From assembly GCA_036496605.1 (NCBI GenBank), contig DASXKV010000033.1, positions 1 to 64,000 of the forward strand: a DNA stretch of 64,000 bases, given 5' to 3'. The notes under the pieces are model-generated. The model ran no database searches and was not told the origin of the DNA. It worked only from the letters and a program-made list of their open reading frames with translations. The DNA is from Gemmatimonadaceae bacterium (GTDB taxonomy: Bacteria > Gemmatimonadota > Gemmatimonadetes > Gemmatimonadales > Gemmatimonadaceae). Shown here piece after piece: positions 1-9,412 of the stretch (position 1 is its first letter; each line of letters starts with the position of its first letter). Both the position numbers and the translations under genes were made by a program.

Positions 1-1342
1 TCGCCGCTTTCGTCGCCGGCACAATCCCGAACACGAGTCCTACCGCGACCGAGACGCCGAATGCGACGGCCACCGACATGGGCGACACGATCGTGTGGAT
101 CTTCGCGAGTCGCTCGATGCCGACCGCGGCGAGCCCGCCGCAGATGATGCCGGCGATTCCGCCCGCGAGGCTGATCATCACGGCTTCGCTCAGGAACTGC
201 GCGCGAACGTCGCCCTGCGTCGCGCCCACCGCGCGACGTACGCCGATCTCTTTGATGCGCTCGAGGATCGACGCGAGCATGATGTTCATGATGCCGATGC
301 CGCCGACGATGAGTGAGATCGACGCGATCGCGCCGAGCACCACGTTGAAGATCGTCTTCGTGCGCTGCTCCTGCTTGAGCAGCAGCTCGGGCACGGTGAT
401 CTCGAAATCGACGACGTCATTGTGGCGGCGCTTGAGCAGACGCTGAACGATCTCCGCGACGGGCGATACGGCGGCGGCGCGGTTCACCTGGACGACGACC
501 TTGTCGAGCTGGTTGTAGTTGCGTTTCTCCGCGCGCTGATCGTCCGTCTCCGACGAATCCGGCAGACTGAACTCCCGCGCCGCAAGCTCCATCTCCTCCT
601 GCGTCACCTCGCCGCGATTGCGGAATCGAAGCAGCATCGTCGGCAGCGGAACATAGACGTCCATGTTGACGTCGCGGATGCCTAACCGCTGCGATACGTC
701 AGCGGAGACCTTTCGGTCTTCGAGCACGCCGACCACGGTCAACCACTGGTTGCCGACCTTGATCGTGCGGCCAACCGGTTCTTCGGTAGTGAAGAAGCGC
801 GACTTCACACCTTGCCCGATGATCGCGACCGCCGACGCGGCGTCGTAGTGCGGGCGAGAGAAGAGGGTCCCCTGCACGAGGCCCATGTTCATGAGCCGAA
901 AGTACGACGAATCGACGCCAACGACCTTGCCGGAGCGGTGCAGTCCCTCGCGCGTGAGCACGGTGTTCACGACGACCTCGCTGCTCGTCGCGTTGACGTC
1001 GGGAATCACCTCGGCGATGCTCTCGGCGTCGCGATAGGTGAGGCCAGGCGTGAAGCGCTTGGAGTCCTTCTTGTCGTCCTTGTCGACCTTGCCTTCCTTC
1101 TGCTCGACGAGCGGCGTGATGACGATGTTGTTGGCGCCGAGTAAGCGCATCTGCTCGAGGATCTCCTGCTCGGCGCCATTCCCGATGGCGAGCATCGCGA
1201 TCACCGACGCGACGCCGAAGAGGATGCCTAACGACGTAAGCCCCGCGCGCAGCTTGTTGTGCCCGACCGCCTCGGCGGCGGTACGGGCACTGAAGGCAAC
1301 GTGCGTCGCGATCTCGCGCGCTCGATCAGCGCGGTTTGGCAT
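1..1342 (-). CDS. MacB/FtsX-type ABC transporter permease (3' end cut by window edge)
   Basis: This is the inner-membrane permease of a MacB-like tripartite efflux or lipoprotein-export system. About 447 codons are visible; the reading frame runs off the left edge at FGIVPATKAA, a sequence that normally lies 10-15 residues before the C-terminus. The first transmembrane segment contains LTSLGILFGVASVIAML (about residues 29-45). A MacB periplasmic core follows (about 60-300), and a C-terminal FtsX domain carries ISLIVGGIGIMNIML and EIGVRRAVGA. There is no nucleotide-binding domain, so the ATPase must be a separate protein, probably just beyond the edge. The ATG at 1342 lies 17 nt inside the end of the upstream adaptor gene, so the two are probably translationally coupled. 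The family is certain; the exported substrate cannot be read from sequence. Confidence 0.93.
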   Translation of the reverse strand, partial: MPNRADRAREIATHVAFSARTAAEAVGHNKLRAGLTSLGILFGVASVIAMLAIGNGAEQEILEQMRLLGANNIVITPLVEQKEGKVDKDDKKDSKRFTPGLTYRDAESIAEVIPDVNATSSEVVVNTVLTREGLHRSGKVVGVDSSYFRLMNMGLVQGTLFSRPHYDAASAVAIIGQGVKSRFFTTEEPVGRTIKVGNQWLTVVGVLEDRKVSADVSQRLGIRDVNMDVYVPLPTMLLRFRNRGEVTQEEMELAAREFSLPDSSETDDQRAEKRNYNQLDKVVVQVNRAAAVSPVAEIVQRLLKRRHNDVVDFEITVPELLLKQEQRTKTIFNVVLGAIASISLIVGGIGIMNIMLASILERIKEIGVRRAVGATQGDVRAQFLSEAVMISLAGGIAGIICGGLAAVGIERLAKIHTIVSPMSVAVAFGVSVAVGLVFGIVPATKAA

Positions 1343-2684
1343 TCGCTCGCGGAGCAGGCGCCGAGAGCATGACACTCTTCGCGGTATCGGAACCGCCCGT
1401 CGCTGGCGCCACGGGCTTGAGCCCCGGAATGAGCGCGACCTTCAGGCTCGCGCGATCTGGCGGCGGCGCGAGGAGCACCTTGTCGCCTTTCTCGAGACCT
1501 CGCCGTACGACGATCTCGTTGTCGTTCATCACGCCCGGATCGATCTGCTGCTTGATGACGTGGCTCCCGTCGCGCTTGTACACAAAGGAAAGACCGCCAT
1601 CGCTCGTCACCGCCTCGAGCGGCACCGATAGCACATGGTCGACCGATGCAGTCTCGATCGCGTTCGAGGTCGTCATGCCGGGACGGAGCGTTGTATCCGA
1701 TGCGGCGATGTCGATCTTCACCTCGAAGACTTTCGAGTCCTGATTCGGCCGCTGCTCGCCGACATTGGCGACAGACGTCACCGTGCCGTGGAGCTTCTTC
1801 GTTGGATCGGCGTCCAGCGAGATGAGAACCTTCTGACCGGCGGCGATCTTGCGAACATCGACTTCGTTCACGTAGGTGTCGGATTCCATCTGCGAGAGAT
1901 CAGGCAACGTCGCCACCGTTGGATCCCACGGACTCCACTGCGAGCCGACGCCCTTCTTCTTGCCATTCCATTCACGGACATAGATCACCATGCCCGACGA
2001 CGGCGCCTTGATCGTGAAGCTCGACATCACGTCCTGAATGATCTTGAGCTGGTTCGCTTGACGATCACGATCGGCGCCGACCTCCGCCATCTTCGCCACG
2101 GCCTGCTTGAGTTTCGTCTGGTAGCTCACCTTCGACTGATCGAACGCTCGCTGCGCCTTCTCGAAATCGATCTCCGCTTGGCGCTTGATCGTCGGTGCCT
2201 CGTACTGCGCCTGCTCCTTGGCGAGCTTCTTCTCCTCGAGCGTGTATTCCGCGGTACGAATGTCCTCGCGCGCCGTGGCCAGGTTGAGCGCCGAGTCGAG
2301 CTGCGCACTCGTGTACTGTGCCTCGGCTTTCTGGAGGTTGAGCGTAACATCGGCGAGCTTCGCGGCAACGGGGCCCTTATCCAGCTCGGCGATCACGTCG
2401 TTTTCCTTTACGACCTGCCCCTCGGGCACGATCGACGCGATCTTGGTCTGGTAGACGTTGATCGCCTGGGCATTCCCAGGCCCCGTAACCTGGACGAACT
2501 TGCGCGCCCGCAACTCGCCGGTCGTGGTCACCGTCACGTGGAAGCTGCCTTCCTTTACAGTGGCGATGACGGCGGCTTCGTCTGCGGCGCTCGAAGGGCC
2601 AGACCACTTGTACCACGCGATCGGCCCGGCAACGAAGAGAGCGAGGACGAGCAACAGCACCCAGGGTTTGCGAAGCTGTTCCAT
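1326..2684 (-). CDS. HlyD/RND-type periplasmic adaptor (membrane fusion protein)
   Basis: A 452-residue membrane-fusion protein that would link the adjacent MacB-like permease to an outer-membrane channel. The N-terminus has one membrane anchor (WVLLLVLALFVAGPIAWY, about residues 8-25). Next come the first half of the barrel-sandwich domain (around TTTGELRARKFVQV and VPEGQVVKENDVIAELD), a Lys/Gln/Ala-rich coiled coil at about 115-205, the second barrel-sandwich half (FTIKAPSSGMVIYV) and a beta-barrel domain. Length is normal for the family. The gene heads a two-gene minus-strand operon, since the permease start overlaps its stop. The C-terminal tail of about 35 residues is low-complexity. Adaptors paired with MacB permeases commonly export peptides, lipoproteins or macrolide-like compounds; which applies here is not visible. 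Confidence 0.92.
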   Translation of the reverse strand: MEQLRKPWVLLLVLALFVAGPIAWYKWSGPSSAADEAAVIATVKEGSFHVTVTTTGELRARKFVQVTGPGNAQAINVYQTKIASIVPEGQVVKENDVIAELDKGPVAAKLADVTLNLQKAEAQYTSAQLDSALNLATAREDIRTAEYTLEEKKLAKEQAQYEAPTIKRQAEIDFEKAQRAFDQSKVSYQTKLKQAVAKMAEVGADRDRQANQLKIIQDVMSSFTIKAPSSGMVIYVREWNGKKKGVGSQWSPWDPTVATLPDLSQMESDTYVNEVDVRKIAAGQKVLISLDADPTKKLHGTVTSVANVGEQRPNQDSKVFEVKIDIAASDTTLRPGMTTSNAIETASVDHVLSVPLEAVTSDGGLSFVYKRDGSHVIKQQIDPGVMNDNEIVVRRGLEKGDKVLLAPPPDRASLKVALIPGLKPVAPATGGSDTAKSVMLSAPAPRANAKPR

Positions 2685-2782
2685 ATGGATTCGCCGGAGA
2701 AAAGAAGAACGTCGCGCCCGACTCGGGGCACGACCAGCATTTCCAGCCTAGCGTTGGGACGTCGTCACCGCAACCAGCCGAA

Positions 2783-2800
2783 CATTAGAATTGGCTAATG
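2783..2800. promoter_or_regulatory. AT-rich inverted repeat upstream of the adaptor/permease operon
   Basis: CATTAG and CTAATG form a perfect 6-bp inverted repeat around the spacer AATTGG, about 100 bp upstream of the adaptor start at 2684. It is strikingly AT-rich in a high-GC window and sits in the only gap (2685-2897) between the adaptor and the orphan permease gene. Size and position fit a dimeric regulator's operator, but no regulator is encoded nearby and the element could be chance. Confidence 0.3.
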
Positions 2801-2897
2801 AACACCGAGCCCGGCCTGCAGAGATCGTGCTCGTACCGCTCGACGGCCCCTATTGGACACGCCGTCCGGACAAATCGTTGACAGGCGATTGGTGGCC

Positions 2898-5366
2898 TCA
2901 CCCATCGCCTCGCAAGGCCGTCGGGGGATCCGTGCGGGCGGCCTGGCGAGCGGGCAGGTACGTGGCAACCAGAGCCGCGCCTATCAGAACGAGCGAAACG
3001 GCGCCAAGCGTCAGCGGATCCGACGGTTGCACGCCGTACAGGAAGCTCGCCATCGATCGCGTCAGGAGCAACGCGCTTGCTACGCCGGCCGCCGCGCCGA
3101 TGAGCGCAACGACCATTCCCTCCCGAACGACCATCCTCACCACGGCGCCAGGCGCGGCACCTAACGCGAGCCGGATGCCGATCTCGTGTGTACGTCTGGC
3201 AACGGCGTAGCTCATCACGCCGTAAATGCCCACGCCTGCGAGCAGCAGCGCGACACCTGCAAAGACGGCGAGAAGCACGAGCGTGAAACGCGGGCGTGCG
3301 TTCGCCATCTGCACGACTGCGTCCATCGTCCTGACTTCCGATACGGGAAGGTTGCGGTCGAACGACCAGACCGTATTTCGAATCTCAGGCACAAGCGGCG
3401 CCGCGTCACACGCGAGTGGCGCTCCGCACCGCGCGCGCACGACTAGCGTCATGTACCCGACGTGCGGTGCCATGTTTGTTAGAAAATTCTCCTCTTGCAG
3501 CCATGGCACGAAGATCTCCCCCTCCGGCGGCGCCGCCCAATCGGAGCGCACCATGTTCTTGACGATCCCGACCACCGTGAACCACGTCGAGTTCGCGCTG
3601 GGTCGGTCGAGCGTGATGCGCTTGCCAATCGGGTCGTCACCGGGCCAGAGGCGGCGCGCCATGAAATCGTTGATGATTACGACGGCTGGCATGCCAAGGC
3701 GATCGGTCGCGGCCACGTCGCGTCCGCGCAGAATTGGAACGCCCATCGTCGCGAAGTATCCTGGCAGCACGACTCGATAGGTGGCAGTCGGTGCGTCGCC
3801 CGGCTTCGGAACGCTTCGCCCCTCGACGAAGTATGGCATCCCCCAATTGTCACCGATGATCGGCACGTGATTGATCGCGCTCGCGTTGTCGACGCCCGGT
3901 AGCGATCGAACGCGCGCGAGCAACTGTTCGATGAAGGGCACACGACGTCCGGGCGATGCCTCGGCGGATCCAGTGAACGACACTACCATCGTGACGACGC
4001 CACGCGGATCGAACCCGGGATCAATGTTGTGGAGCGCAATGAAGCTGCGAATTGCCAGGCCCGCGCCGGTGAGGAGAATGAGGGCAAGCGCAAACTCCGA
4101 CGCTACCAACAGATCGCGCAGACGGTGTTGTCGCTTCCCCGTCCCAGCTCGCCCACCTTCGCGCAGCGAATCGGTGAGTTGCGCGCGCGACGAGCGCAGT
4201 GCCGGAGCCATGCCGAAGAGGAGACCCGTGGCGAGCGACACGCCGAGGGTGAACACGACCACGCGCGCATTGAGGCCGATTTCGCCGGCGCGCGGCAGGC
4301 CGGCGCCACCTAACGCAACGAGTGCGTGAACGCCATAGGAAGCGAGCACGAGGCCGATGACTCCGCCGATACCGCCAAGCAGCAAGCTCTCGGTAAGCAA
4401 TTGCCTGACGAGTCGGGTACGACCCGCGCCCAGCGCCGCGCGCACCGTAATTTCCCGCTCGCGCGCAGCGCCGCGAGCAAGCAGCATGTGCGCGACGTTC
4501 GCACACGAAAGCAGGAGGACAAATCCGACTGCGCCGAGAAGCACCAACAACGCGGGCCGGACGTCGCCGACGACGAGATCGCGCAACGGATAGACGTGGA
4601 CATCGCGATTGGTCCCCGGATATGTCCGCTCGAGTCCGGCGGTGACCTTCGCGATTTCGGCGCGCGCAACCGCGAGCGAAACGCCCGTTCGGAGCTTGGC
4701 GAGCACGCGAAGCGAACTGCCTTCTCGGCTCGCCGATTGCGTGCCTAACGCGAGCGGCGCCCAGAGATGGACGTCGTGCGCCCAGAACATCGGAAAGTCG
4801 AAGCCGGGCGGCATCACACCAACCACCGTGTAGGCGTTGGCGTCGAGTGTGATCGTCCGGCCGAGGATGCTCCGATCGGCGCCGAAGCGCCGTTGCCAGA
4901 AGCCCCAGGACAGGACGGCCTCGTGTTCACGTCCCGGCTCGTCCTCGCCCGCGACGAAGAGCCGGCCAAGCGCGGGTTGTATGCCGGCGAGCTGCAGGGC
5001 GTCCGTCGTGAGACGGAGCGCCTGGACCTTCTCGGGATTGCCGCCGCCTGTCACGTTAGGTGTCCAGTACTCGGCGGCGCCGACACGCTCGAACGCGGTG
5101 CTCTGCCTCCGCCAGTCGAGAAAGTTCGCGGGGGCGACGGGATTGCTGCGATGGTGCAGGATCGCAACGAGCCGGTCCGGATCGCCTAACGGGAGCGGCC
5201 GAAGGAGCACGGCATCGACGACGCTGAAGATCGCGGTCGTCCCGCCAATTCCCAAGGCGAGCGCGACCAAGGCGGTGCTGGTGAAGGCGCGGGCGCGCAT
5301 CAACGAACGCCAGCCAAAGCGCACGTCGCGCAGTATGGTCGATTCGATCATGCCACTGGGACACAA
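2898..5366 (-). CDS. ADOP-family duplicated orphan permease (FtsX/MacB type)
   Basis: An 822-residue permease with two FtsX modules in one chain and no ATPase domain: the ADOP architecture (acidobacterial duplicated orphan permease). It begins with a cytoplasmic stretch containing ILRDVRFGWRSLMRARAF, then the first membrane segment (VALALGIGGTTAIFSVV). The first MacB-like periplasmic domain follows, then an FtsX module (LLLSCANVAHMLLARGAARE), a second periplasmic domain, and a second FtsX module ending in the hallmark PARQAARTDPPTALRG. No ABC ATPase is adjacent, which is usual for this family. These proteins are assumed to act in export or cell-envelope stress, but their substrates are mostly unknown. 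It is transcribed in the same direction as the M14 peptidase gene but separated from it by a repeat-rich 175-bp gap. Confidence 0.93.
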   Translation of the reverse strand: MCPSGMIESTILRDVRFGWRSLMRARAFTSTALVALALGIGGTTAIFSVVDAVLLRPLPLGDPDRLVAILHHRSNPVAPANFLDWRRQSTAFERVGAAEYWTPNVTGGGNPEKVQALRLTTDALQLAGIQPALGRLFVAGEDEPGREHEAVLSWGFWQRRFGADRSILGRTITLDANAYTVVGVMPPGFDFPMFWAHDVHLWAPLALGTQSASREGSSLRVLAKLRTGVSLAVARAEIAKVTAGLERTYPGTNRDVHVYPLRDLVVGDVRPALLVLLGAVGFVLLLSCANVAHMLLARGAAREREITVRAALGAGRTRLVRQLLTESLLLGGIGGVIGLVLASYGVHALVALGGAGLPRAGEIGLNARVVVFTLGVSLATGLLFGMAPALRSSRAQLTDSLREGGRAGTGKRQHRLRDLLVASEFALALILLTGAGLAIRSFIALHNIDPGFDPRGVVTMVVSFTGSAEASPGRRVPFIEQLLARVRSLPGVDNASAINHVPIIGDNWGMPYFVEGRSVPKPGDAPTATYRVVLPGYFATMGVPILRGRDVAATDRLGMPAVVIINDFMARRLWPGDDPIGKRITLDRPSANSTWFTVVGIVKNMVRSDWAAPPEGEIFVPWLQEENFLTNMAPHVGYMTLVVRARCGAPLACDAAPLVPEIRNTVWSFDRNLPVSEVRTMDAVVQMANARPRFTLVLLAVFAGVALLLAGVGIYGVMSYAVARRTHEIGIRLALGAAPGAVVRMVVREGMVVALIGAAAGVASALLLTRSMASFLYGVQPSDPLTLGAVSLVLIGAALVATYLPARQAARTDPPTALRGDG

Positions 5367-5427
5367 GCTGCGGACAAAGGGTTGGGCACGAGCGCCGGAC
5401 TACCCCTCCCCGCGGGCTGATCGGAAT

Positions 5428-5535
5428 GGGGGCTAGGGACATAGGGGCTAGCGGAAAGCGCGCACCGCGCACTATGCCCTAGCCCCTAGTCTCTAGCCCC
5501 TAATCTCTAGCCCCTAATCTCTAGCCCTAACCCCT
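5428..5535. repeat. 14-nt tandem repeats with inverted copies upstream
   Basis: Three and a half copies of a 14-nt unit (TAGCCCCTAATCTC and close variants) start at 5480, 5494, 5508 and 5522. Upstream, 5442-5451 reads TAGGGGCTAG, the exact reverse complement of CTAGCCCCTA found in the repeats (5479-5488, 5493-5502, 5507-5516). A further related block lies at 5428-5438. The RNA could therefore fold into alternative hairpins with loops of about 27 nt or more. The array lies between the end of the M14 peptidase gene and the start of the orphan permease gene, so it could end the first transcript or control the second. Confidence 0.8.
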
Positions 5536-5541
5536 CTTCAT

Positions 5542-8500
5542 TCACCTGTCAGTCGCGGTCTTTGCGCTCCGGCCCGCGTCGAGATCATTCCAGTTGAGAA
5601 TCGCGTTGAAGCCCATGGCGAACGTGCCCTGTGTCTGCCACCGCCAGAAGGGTCGAATCGCGAACATCACGACGTGGCCCTGACCGATCGACTCATCGAC
5701 GAGTTGCGCGCGGTCGCTGAGTGTCGAGCCCCCCTCGAGGGTGCCGGACAGGAGCATGTCCTCGGCATTGGCCGGGAACTGGATAACGACACGCGTCTTG
5801 CTCGACGGATCAGCCGTTAGGCCAGCCACCGGACGCGCCGTCGTCGGACCGCCGAAGCCTCCGCCTCCTCCACTGCCGCGGCCAGCGCGGCCAGTCGCGG
5901 GGCCGGAATCGATCGCCGACGCGGGCAACACGCCGTATGCCTGGCCGGAGTGATCCGGATCCCACGCCGAGAGTTTGAGCTGCGTCGCCATCGGTGTGGT
6001 GTTCTGTCCCTGCGGACGCGCGGCACTGCGGCCGCCGGGCGCCGCGTTAGGCGCTGCCGAAGCGGCGGCCACCTCGACTGGCGGCGGAGCACCGGCGCCC
6101 GCATTCAGGACGGGACCCGAGTTGAAGTACACCGGGACTTCGCCATGATCGTAGCCGTACACGAGCGGGCTGTGGCGGTCGCTGATGATGCCACGAAGGA
6201 TCGTCCCACGCGCGAAGAGCGTCGGTGGATTTTCGACCGTGACGCCAGGCACGAGCTTCATCTCGGGCAGGATCGCTGCCGTGCTGCCTTCGGTGATCAG
6301 CGTGCCGCCCTGTTGCACGAACTCGTACAACGCCTTGTAGCCTTCCGGTCCAACGCCGCCACGAATGTCGTCGGTCGAGTCGGGGTAGCCTAACGCCTGG
6401 AATTCCGCCGTGCGCTTGTAGGGGATCGGCACGTTAGGCGCCGGGCGACCGGAGTCAGCGGCGGCGCCGCCGCGACCACCGCCGAATGCCTGGCCAGGCA
6501 GCGGCCCGCCGATCGGCGTTCCACCATGCGGCCAGATGATGACGTCGTATTTGGCGCGGAGATTTCCTTCCTTGAGCTTCGGCTCGCCAAAATAGGCGTA
6601 GGGCACGCCGTAGTGATCGAGCGCGGCGCGGACCCAACCTTCGTCCTGCGTGCGCGTCCAGCTATGGACGTAGCCGATGCGCGGGATGTCGAGGTCGTGC
6701 GACTTCACCGCAGGGGCGGACGCCATCGCGTAGCCGGAGAGGCCGAGCTGCTCGAGCACCGGCTCGAGCTGCGCCCGATTCGCGTCGGCGATGACGAACG
6801 CGCCCGGCACGAAGTGATGCCCGTTCGCGTCGAACTCCTCCTCGGCCGCCTGCATTTTTACATTGGCAAGCTTGAAACGGAACGTGACGAGGTTGTTGTC
6901 GCTCGTGTTGTCGACGACGACGACGCTGCCCGTGCCGGTGATTCCGCCGGGTGCGGTGACATCGCCCGTCACCTTCTTCATCGGTTCGGCGAGCAAACTC
7001 TTATCGGTGACATCGAAGACCGTGAGGTTCCGCATCAGCGGGAACGTCCAGCCGGTGTCGTCATACGGCGCCGGGTTCGCCGGCGAGAAGTTCTGCAGCG
7101 CGAAGTACATGTCGGCGATCGTGCGATAGGGCTGATCGCCGCGAATAATGTAGTCACCCGGCTGAACATGGACCTTGCCGGCCGTGAAGGCGCTCGTCGC
7201 AACGTCGAACTCGAGGCCCTGGCGGCGCAAGTCGTTTACAGCCTCCGCCGCGTTCTCCTTTGCATGCTGATTCGCGGGGATGACCCAGCCGAACAGCGGG
7301 CCATCCTTGCCCTTCGCGACGGCACGCTTGTTCTTGATCCAGTAATTGTCGAGGTACATCGCCTTGTTCTTCGCGACATAATTGAGCGCGAAGAGAATCG
7401 CCGACTCCTGAATGTTCGTGTTGTTGCGTGCGCCCCACTTGATGTATGGAAGGGGCGGATTCGGCCGGAACCATTCTCGGCTCGTCGTCGTTGCGGGCGG
7501 GCGGACCTCGTAGTTGTCCGGCCCATAGCTCTGCACCTCGTAGAAGCGACCGACGGCGTTGTGGGTGTGGGCGATGAAGAACAAGTAGTTAGGCACCCAC
7601 CCGTCGTAGAACCCGTACGTCCACACGCCAGGGACGCCACGCTTCGTCATCTCGTCGATGTCGTTCTTCGCGAGCATCCACCACTCGTCGATCGTGATCG
7701 GATCGATCTGCTCGTTGTACGGGCCGGTGCCTGTCGATGCATAGAGATAGGTCACGGCTTCGTGCAGGTCGTGGAGGATCGTCGGCGTCCAGTCGAGCGT
7801 GACCTTTGTGATGTTCTTGGTGAGGTCGAGATACTGACCCATTCCGTCGCGGTTGTTGTCGTGCTGTACGTACTTGCCCCAGTACATCAGCGGCAATGTG
7901 CCGACGGTCTGGCGGTATTTCTTGTTCCAGTAATACGTGTCGACCGCTTTCTCGCGCCCGTCGACTTCGACAACCGGAGTAATGAGGGTGATCACGTTGT
8001 TACGAATATTCTGAATCAGCGGCGTCTCTTCGACGACGAGCCGGTACGCGAGCTCCATCAGCATCTCCGGACCACCGAACTCCGGCGAGTGAATGCCGCT
8101 CGTGATGTAGTAGACCGGCTTGGCGGTGTGCAGAATGCGCTGAGCCTCCGCCTCGGTCGTCTTGCGAGGGTCGGTGAGGGCTTTGAGCATGCCCTTGTAG
8201 CGATCGAGCTGCTTGATGGTCTGCTCGTCGGCGATGGCGAGGAGCACCATGTCGCGGCCTTCCTCGGTCTTGCCGATCGTCCAGAACTTCGCGCGCGGCG
8301 ATGCCTTGGCGATCGCCTCCATGTATCGATGGATGTCCCGGGCGTGGGTCAGCTCGCCTGGCGTCCCCACGATTTTGCCGAGGAACTTGAGCGGCGTCGG
8401 GACGGTGTTCGAGGCTGGGAGGTGGTCGACCAGTTCCGTCGTGATCCGAGGATCCTGGAGATACTCGTGGATTTTCGCGGTGTAGGCCGAATCCATCCGC

Positions 8501-8601
8501 TGGGGCGCGGCCTTGGTTGCCGTCTGGGCGCCGGCGAAGGAGGGAATGGCGAACGCGAGGAGGGGGAGAAGAAGGCCGATCCGAATCATCCTGCGAGACA
8601 T
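5542..8601 (-). CDS. Secreted M14-family zinc metallopeptidase
   Basis: A 1019-residue exported zinc carboxypeptidase-like protein. I chose the ATG at 8601 because it directly opens a signal peptide (MSRRMIRIGLLLPLLAFAIP, cleavage near FAGAQ) and has GGAAAGGA about 8 nt upstream; the frame stays open further upstream but that part is not protein-like. The M14 catalytic domain covers about residues 80-480, with the HxxE zinc motif in SGIHSPEFGGPEM (His171, Glu174). A downstream His comes from ILHDLHEAV (His277 or His280), and the conserved Asn/Arg area reads DNNRDG. The C-terminal half (to 1019) is a long extension with Gly/Pro-rich stretches and resembles the glutamine-amidotransferase-like domain seen in other large M14 proteins. 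It probably degrades external peptides. Substrate is unknown. Confidence 0.93.
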   Translation of the reverse strand: MSRRMIRIGLLLPLLAFAIPSFAGAQTATKAAPQRMDSAYTAKIHEYLQDPRITTELVDHLPASNTVPTPLKFLGKIVGTPGELTHARDIHRYMEAIAKASPRAKFWTIGKTEEGRDMVLLAIADEQTIKQLDRYKGMLKALTDPRKTTEAEAQRILHTAKPVYYITSGIHSPEFGGPEMLMELAYRLVVEETPLIQNIRNNVITLITPVVEVDGREKAVDTYYWNKKYRQTVGTLPLMYWGKYVQHDNNRDGMGQYLDLTKNITKVTLDWTPTILHDLHEAVTYLYASTGTGPYNEQIDPITIDEWWMLAKNDIDEMTKRGVPGVWTYGFYDGWVPNYLFFIAHTHNAVGRFYEVQSYGPDNYEVRPPATTTSREWFRPNPPLPYIKWGARNNTNIQESAILFALNYVAKNKAMYLDNYWIKNKRAVAKGKDGPLFGWVIPANQHAKENAAEAVNDLRRQGLEFDVATSAFTAGKVHVQPGDYIIRGDQPYRTIADMYFALQNFSPANPAPYDDTGWTFPLMRNLTVFDVTDKSLLAEPMKKVTGDVTAPGGITGTGSVVVVDNTSDNNLVTFRFKLANVKMQAAEEEFDANGHHFVPGAFVIADANRAQLEPVLEQLGLSGYAMASAPAVKSHDLDIPRIGYVHSWTRTQDEGWVRAALDHYGVPYAYFGEPKLKEGNLRAKYDVIIWPHGGTPIGGPLPGQAFGGGRGGAAADSGRPAPNVPIPYKRTAEFQALGYPDSTDDIRGGVGPEGYKALYEFVQQGGTLITEGSTAAILPEMKLVPGVTVENPPTLFARGTILRGIISDRHSPLVYGYDHGEVPVYFNSGPVLNAGAGAPPPVEVAAASAAPNAAPGGRSAARPQGQNTTPMATQLKLSAWDPDHSGQAYGVLPASAIDSGPATGRAGRGSGGGGGFGGPTTARPVAGLTADPSSKTRVVIQFPANAEDMLLSGTLEGGSTLSDRAQLVDESIGQGHVVMFAIRPFWRWQTQGTFAMGFNAILNWNDLDAGRSAKTATDR

Positions 8602-8729
8602 GTCAGTTGTCCTTTCCGACAGTTGTGGGGTGGTCGGGAGAGTGGAGCACGTGGGCAGTACGCGCCAGGGTGGACTTTCGCTGATGTCACCATCGCCGGC
8701 GCGCATTCGAGCAGATGGCCGCCTGTTGT

Positions 8730-8759
8730 TGACCCATTGCCGGGGGTGACCCATTGCCG
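8730..8759. promoter_or_regulatory. Direct repeat in the divergent peptidase/menI intergenic region
   Basis: TGACCCATTGCCG occurs at 8730-8742 and again at 8747-8759, a 13-bp perfect direct repeat with a 17-bp period. It lies between the divergent M14 peptidase gene (start 8601) and menI (start 8790), ending 30 bp before menI. The first copy is preceded by T, giving a TTGACC hexamer that could serve as a -35 element; no good -10 is visible. A two-site regulator-binding region is plausible. Confidence 0.35.
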
Positions 8760-8789
8760 CCGATTCGTGCGTTGAGAAGAATTGTGGAC

Positions 8790-9212
8790 ATGACCGATCG
8801 CACCGCAACCGACCATCGCGAGATACTCCAGGCGCTACCCACGCGCGGGCTCGCCGACCTCCTCGGAATCGAAATCGTCGAGCTCACGCCGCAGCGCGTC
8901 GTCGCGACGATGCCCGTGGACGAGCGCACACGCCAGCCGTTCGGAATTCTCCACGGCGGCGCCTCTGTAGCACTGGCCGAGACCGTTGCGTCGTTAGGCG
9001 CGGCGATGAACGTCGACCTCGAGCGGCAGAGCGCCGTTGGGCTCGAGATCAACGCGAATCACATCCGGGCCAAGCGGGAGGGGCTCGTGCGAGCGACGGC
9101 GACGCCGTTTCACGTTGGGCGATCCACACAGGTGTGGGACGTCCGGATCGTGGACGAGCAGGACAAACCCGTCTGCATATCGCGCTGCACGCTCGCCGTT
9201 GTCCCACGCTGA
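8790..9212 (+). CDS. menI: 1,4-dihydroxy-2-naphthoyl-CoA hydrolase (hotdog thioesterase MenI/YdiI)
   Basis: A 140-residue cytoplasmic hotdog-fold thioesterase. The core ATMPVDERTRQPFGILHGGA is nearly the same as the E. coli MenI (YdiI) core, and VGLEINANH and the later TPFHVGRSTQVW also match. In the family the conserved HGG loop and the Glu of VALAETVAS form the active site. MenI releases 1,4-dihydroxy-2-naphthoate from its CoA ester in menaquinone synthesis; close relatives act on other aromatic acyl-CoAs, so activity on that substrate is inferred. I chose the ATG at 8790 because the 12 residues of the longer frame have no counterpart in the family. No other men gene is in the window. Confidence 0.88.
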   Translation: MTDRTATDHREILQALPTRGLADLLGIEIVELTPQRVVATMPVDERTRQPFGILHGGASVALAETVASLGAAMNVDLERQSAVGLEINANHIRAKREGLVRATATPFHVGRSTQVWDVRIVDEQDKPVCISRCTLAVVPR

Positions 9213-9412
9213 CCGCGTGTCCCGATTTCGTCTCCCTCCGCGTATTAGCTGACAGCGGAGCGAGGGACAACTCGGCGCCGTGGATCGGGGGGCGGTTGGC
9301 TCGGGAAAGCGTTATGATCCGTGCCCCCGACAGCCGGCCGAATCCCCGCTCCACGCGTCGCGCCTTTGCGCTTCGACACTGCAGTCCTCTTTGCACCACT
9401 GGAGGTAGGCTT

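Noticed and set aside
1635-2798. A 387-codon + strand open frame opposite the membrane-fusion protein gene
   Set aside because: Leu/Arg/Asp-rich antisense frame without domains; the minus strand encodes an intact adaptor protein.
5480-5535. Possible CRISPR array
   Set aside because: Repeat unit is only 14 nt with no spacers between units and no cas genes in the window.
6526-8775. A 749-codon open frame on the + strand inside the M14 peptidase gene
   Set aside because: The opposite strand codes a complete signal peptide and zinc site. The + frame is Arg/Val/Asp-rich with no recognisable domain, a usual side effect of high GC codon use.
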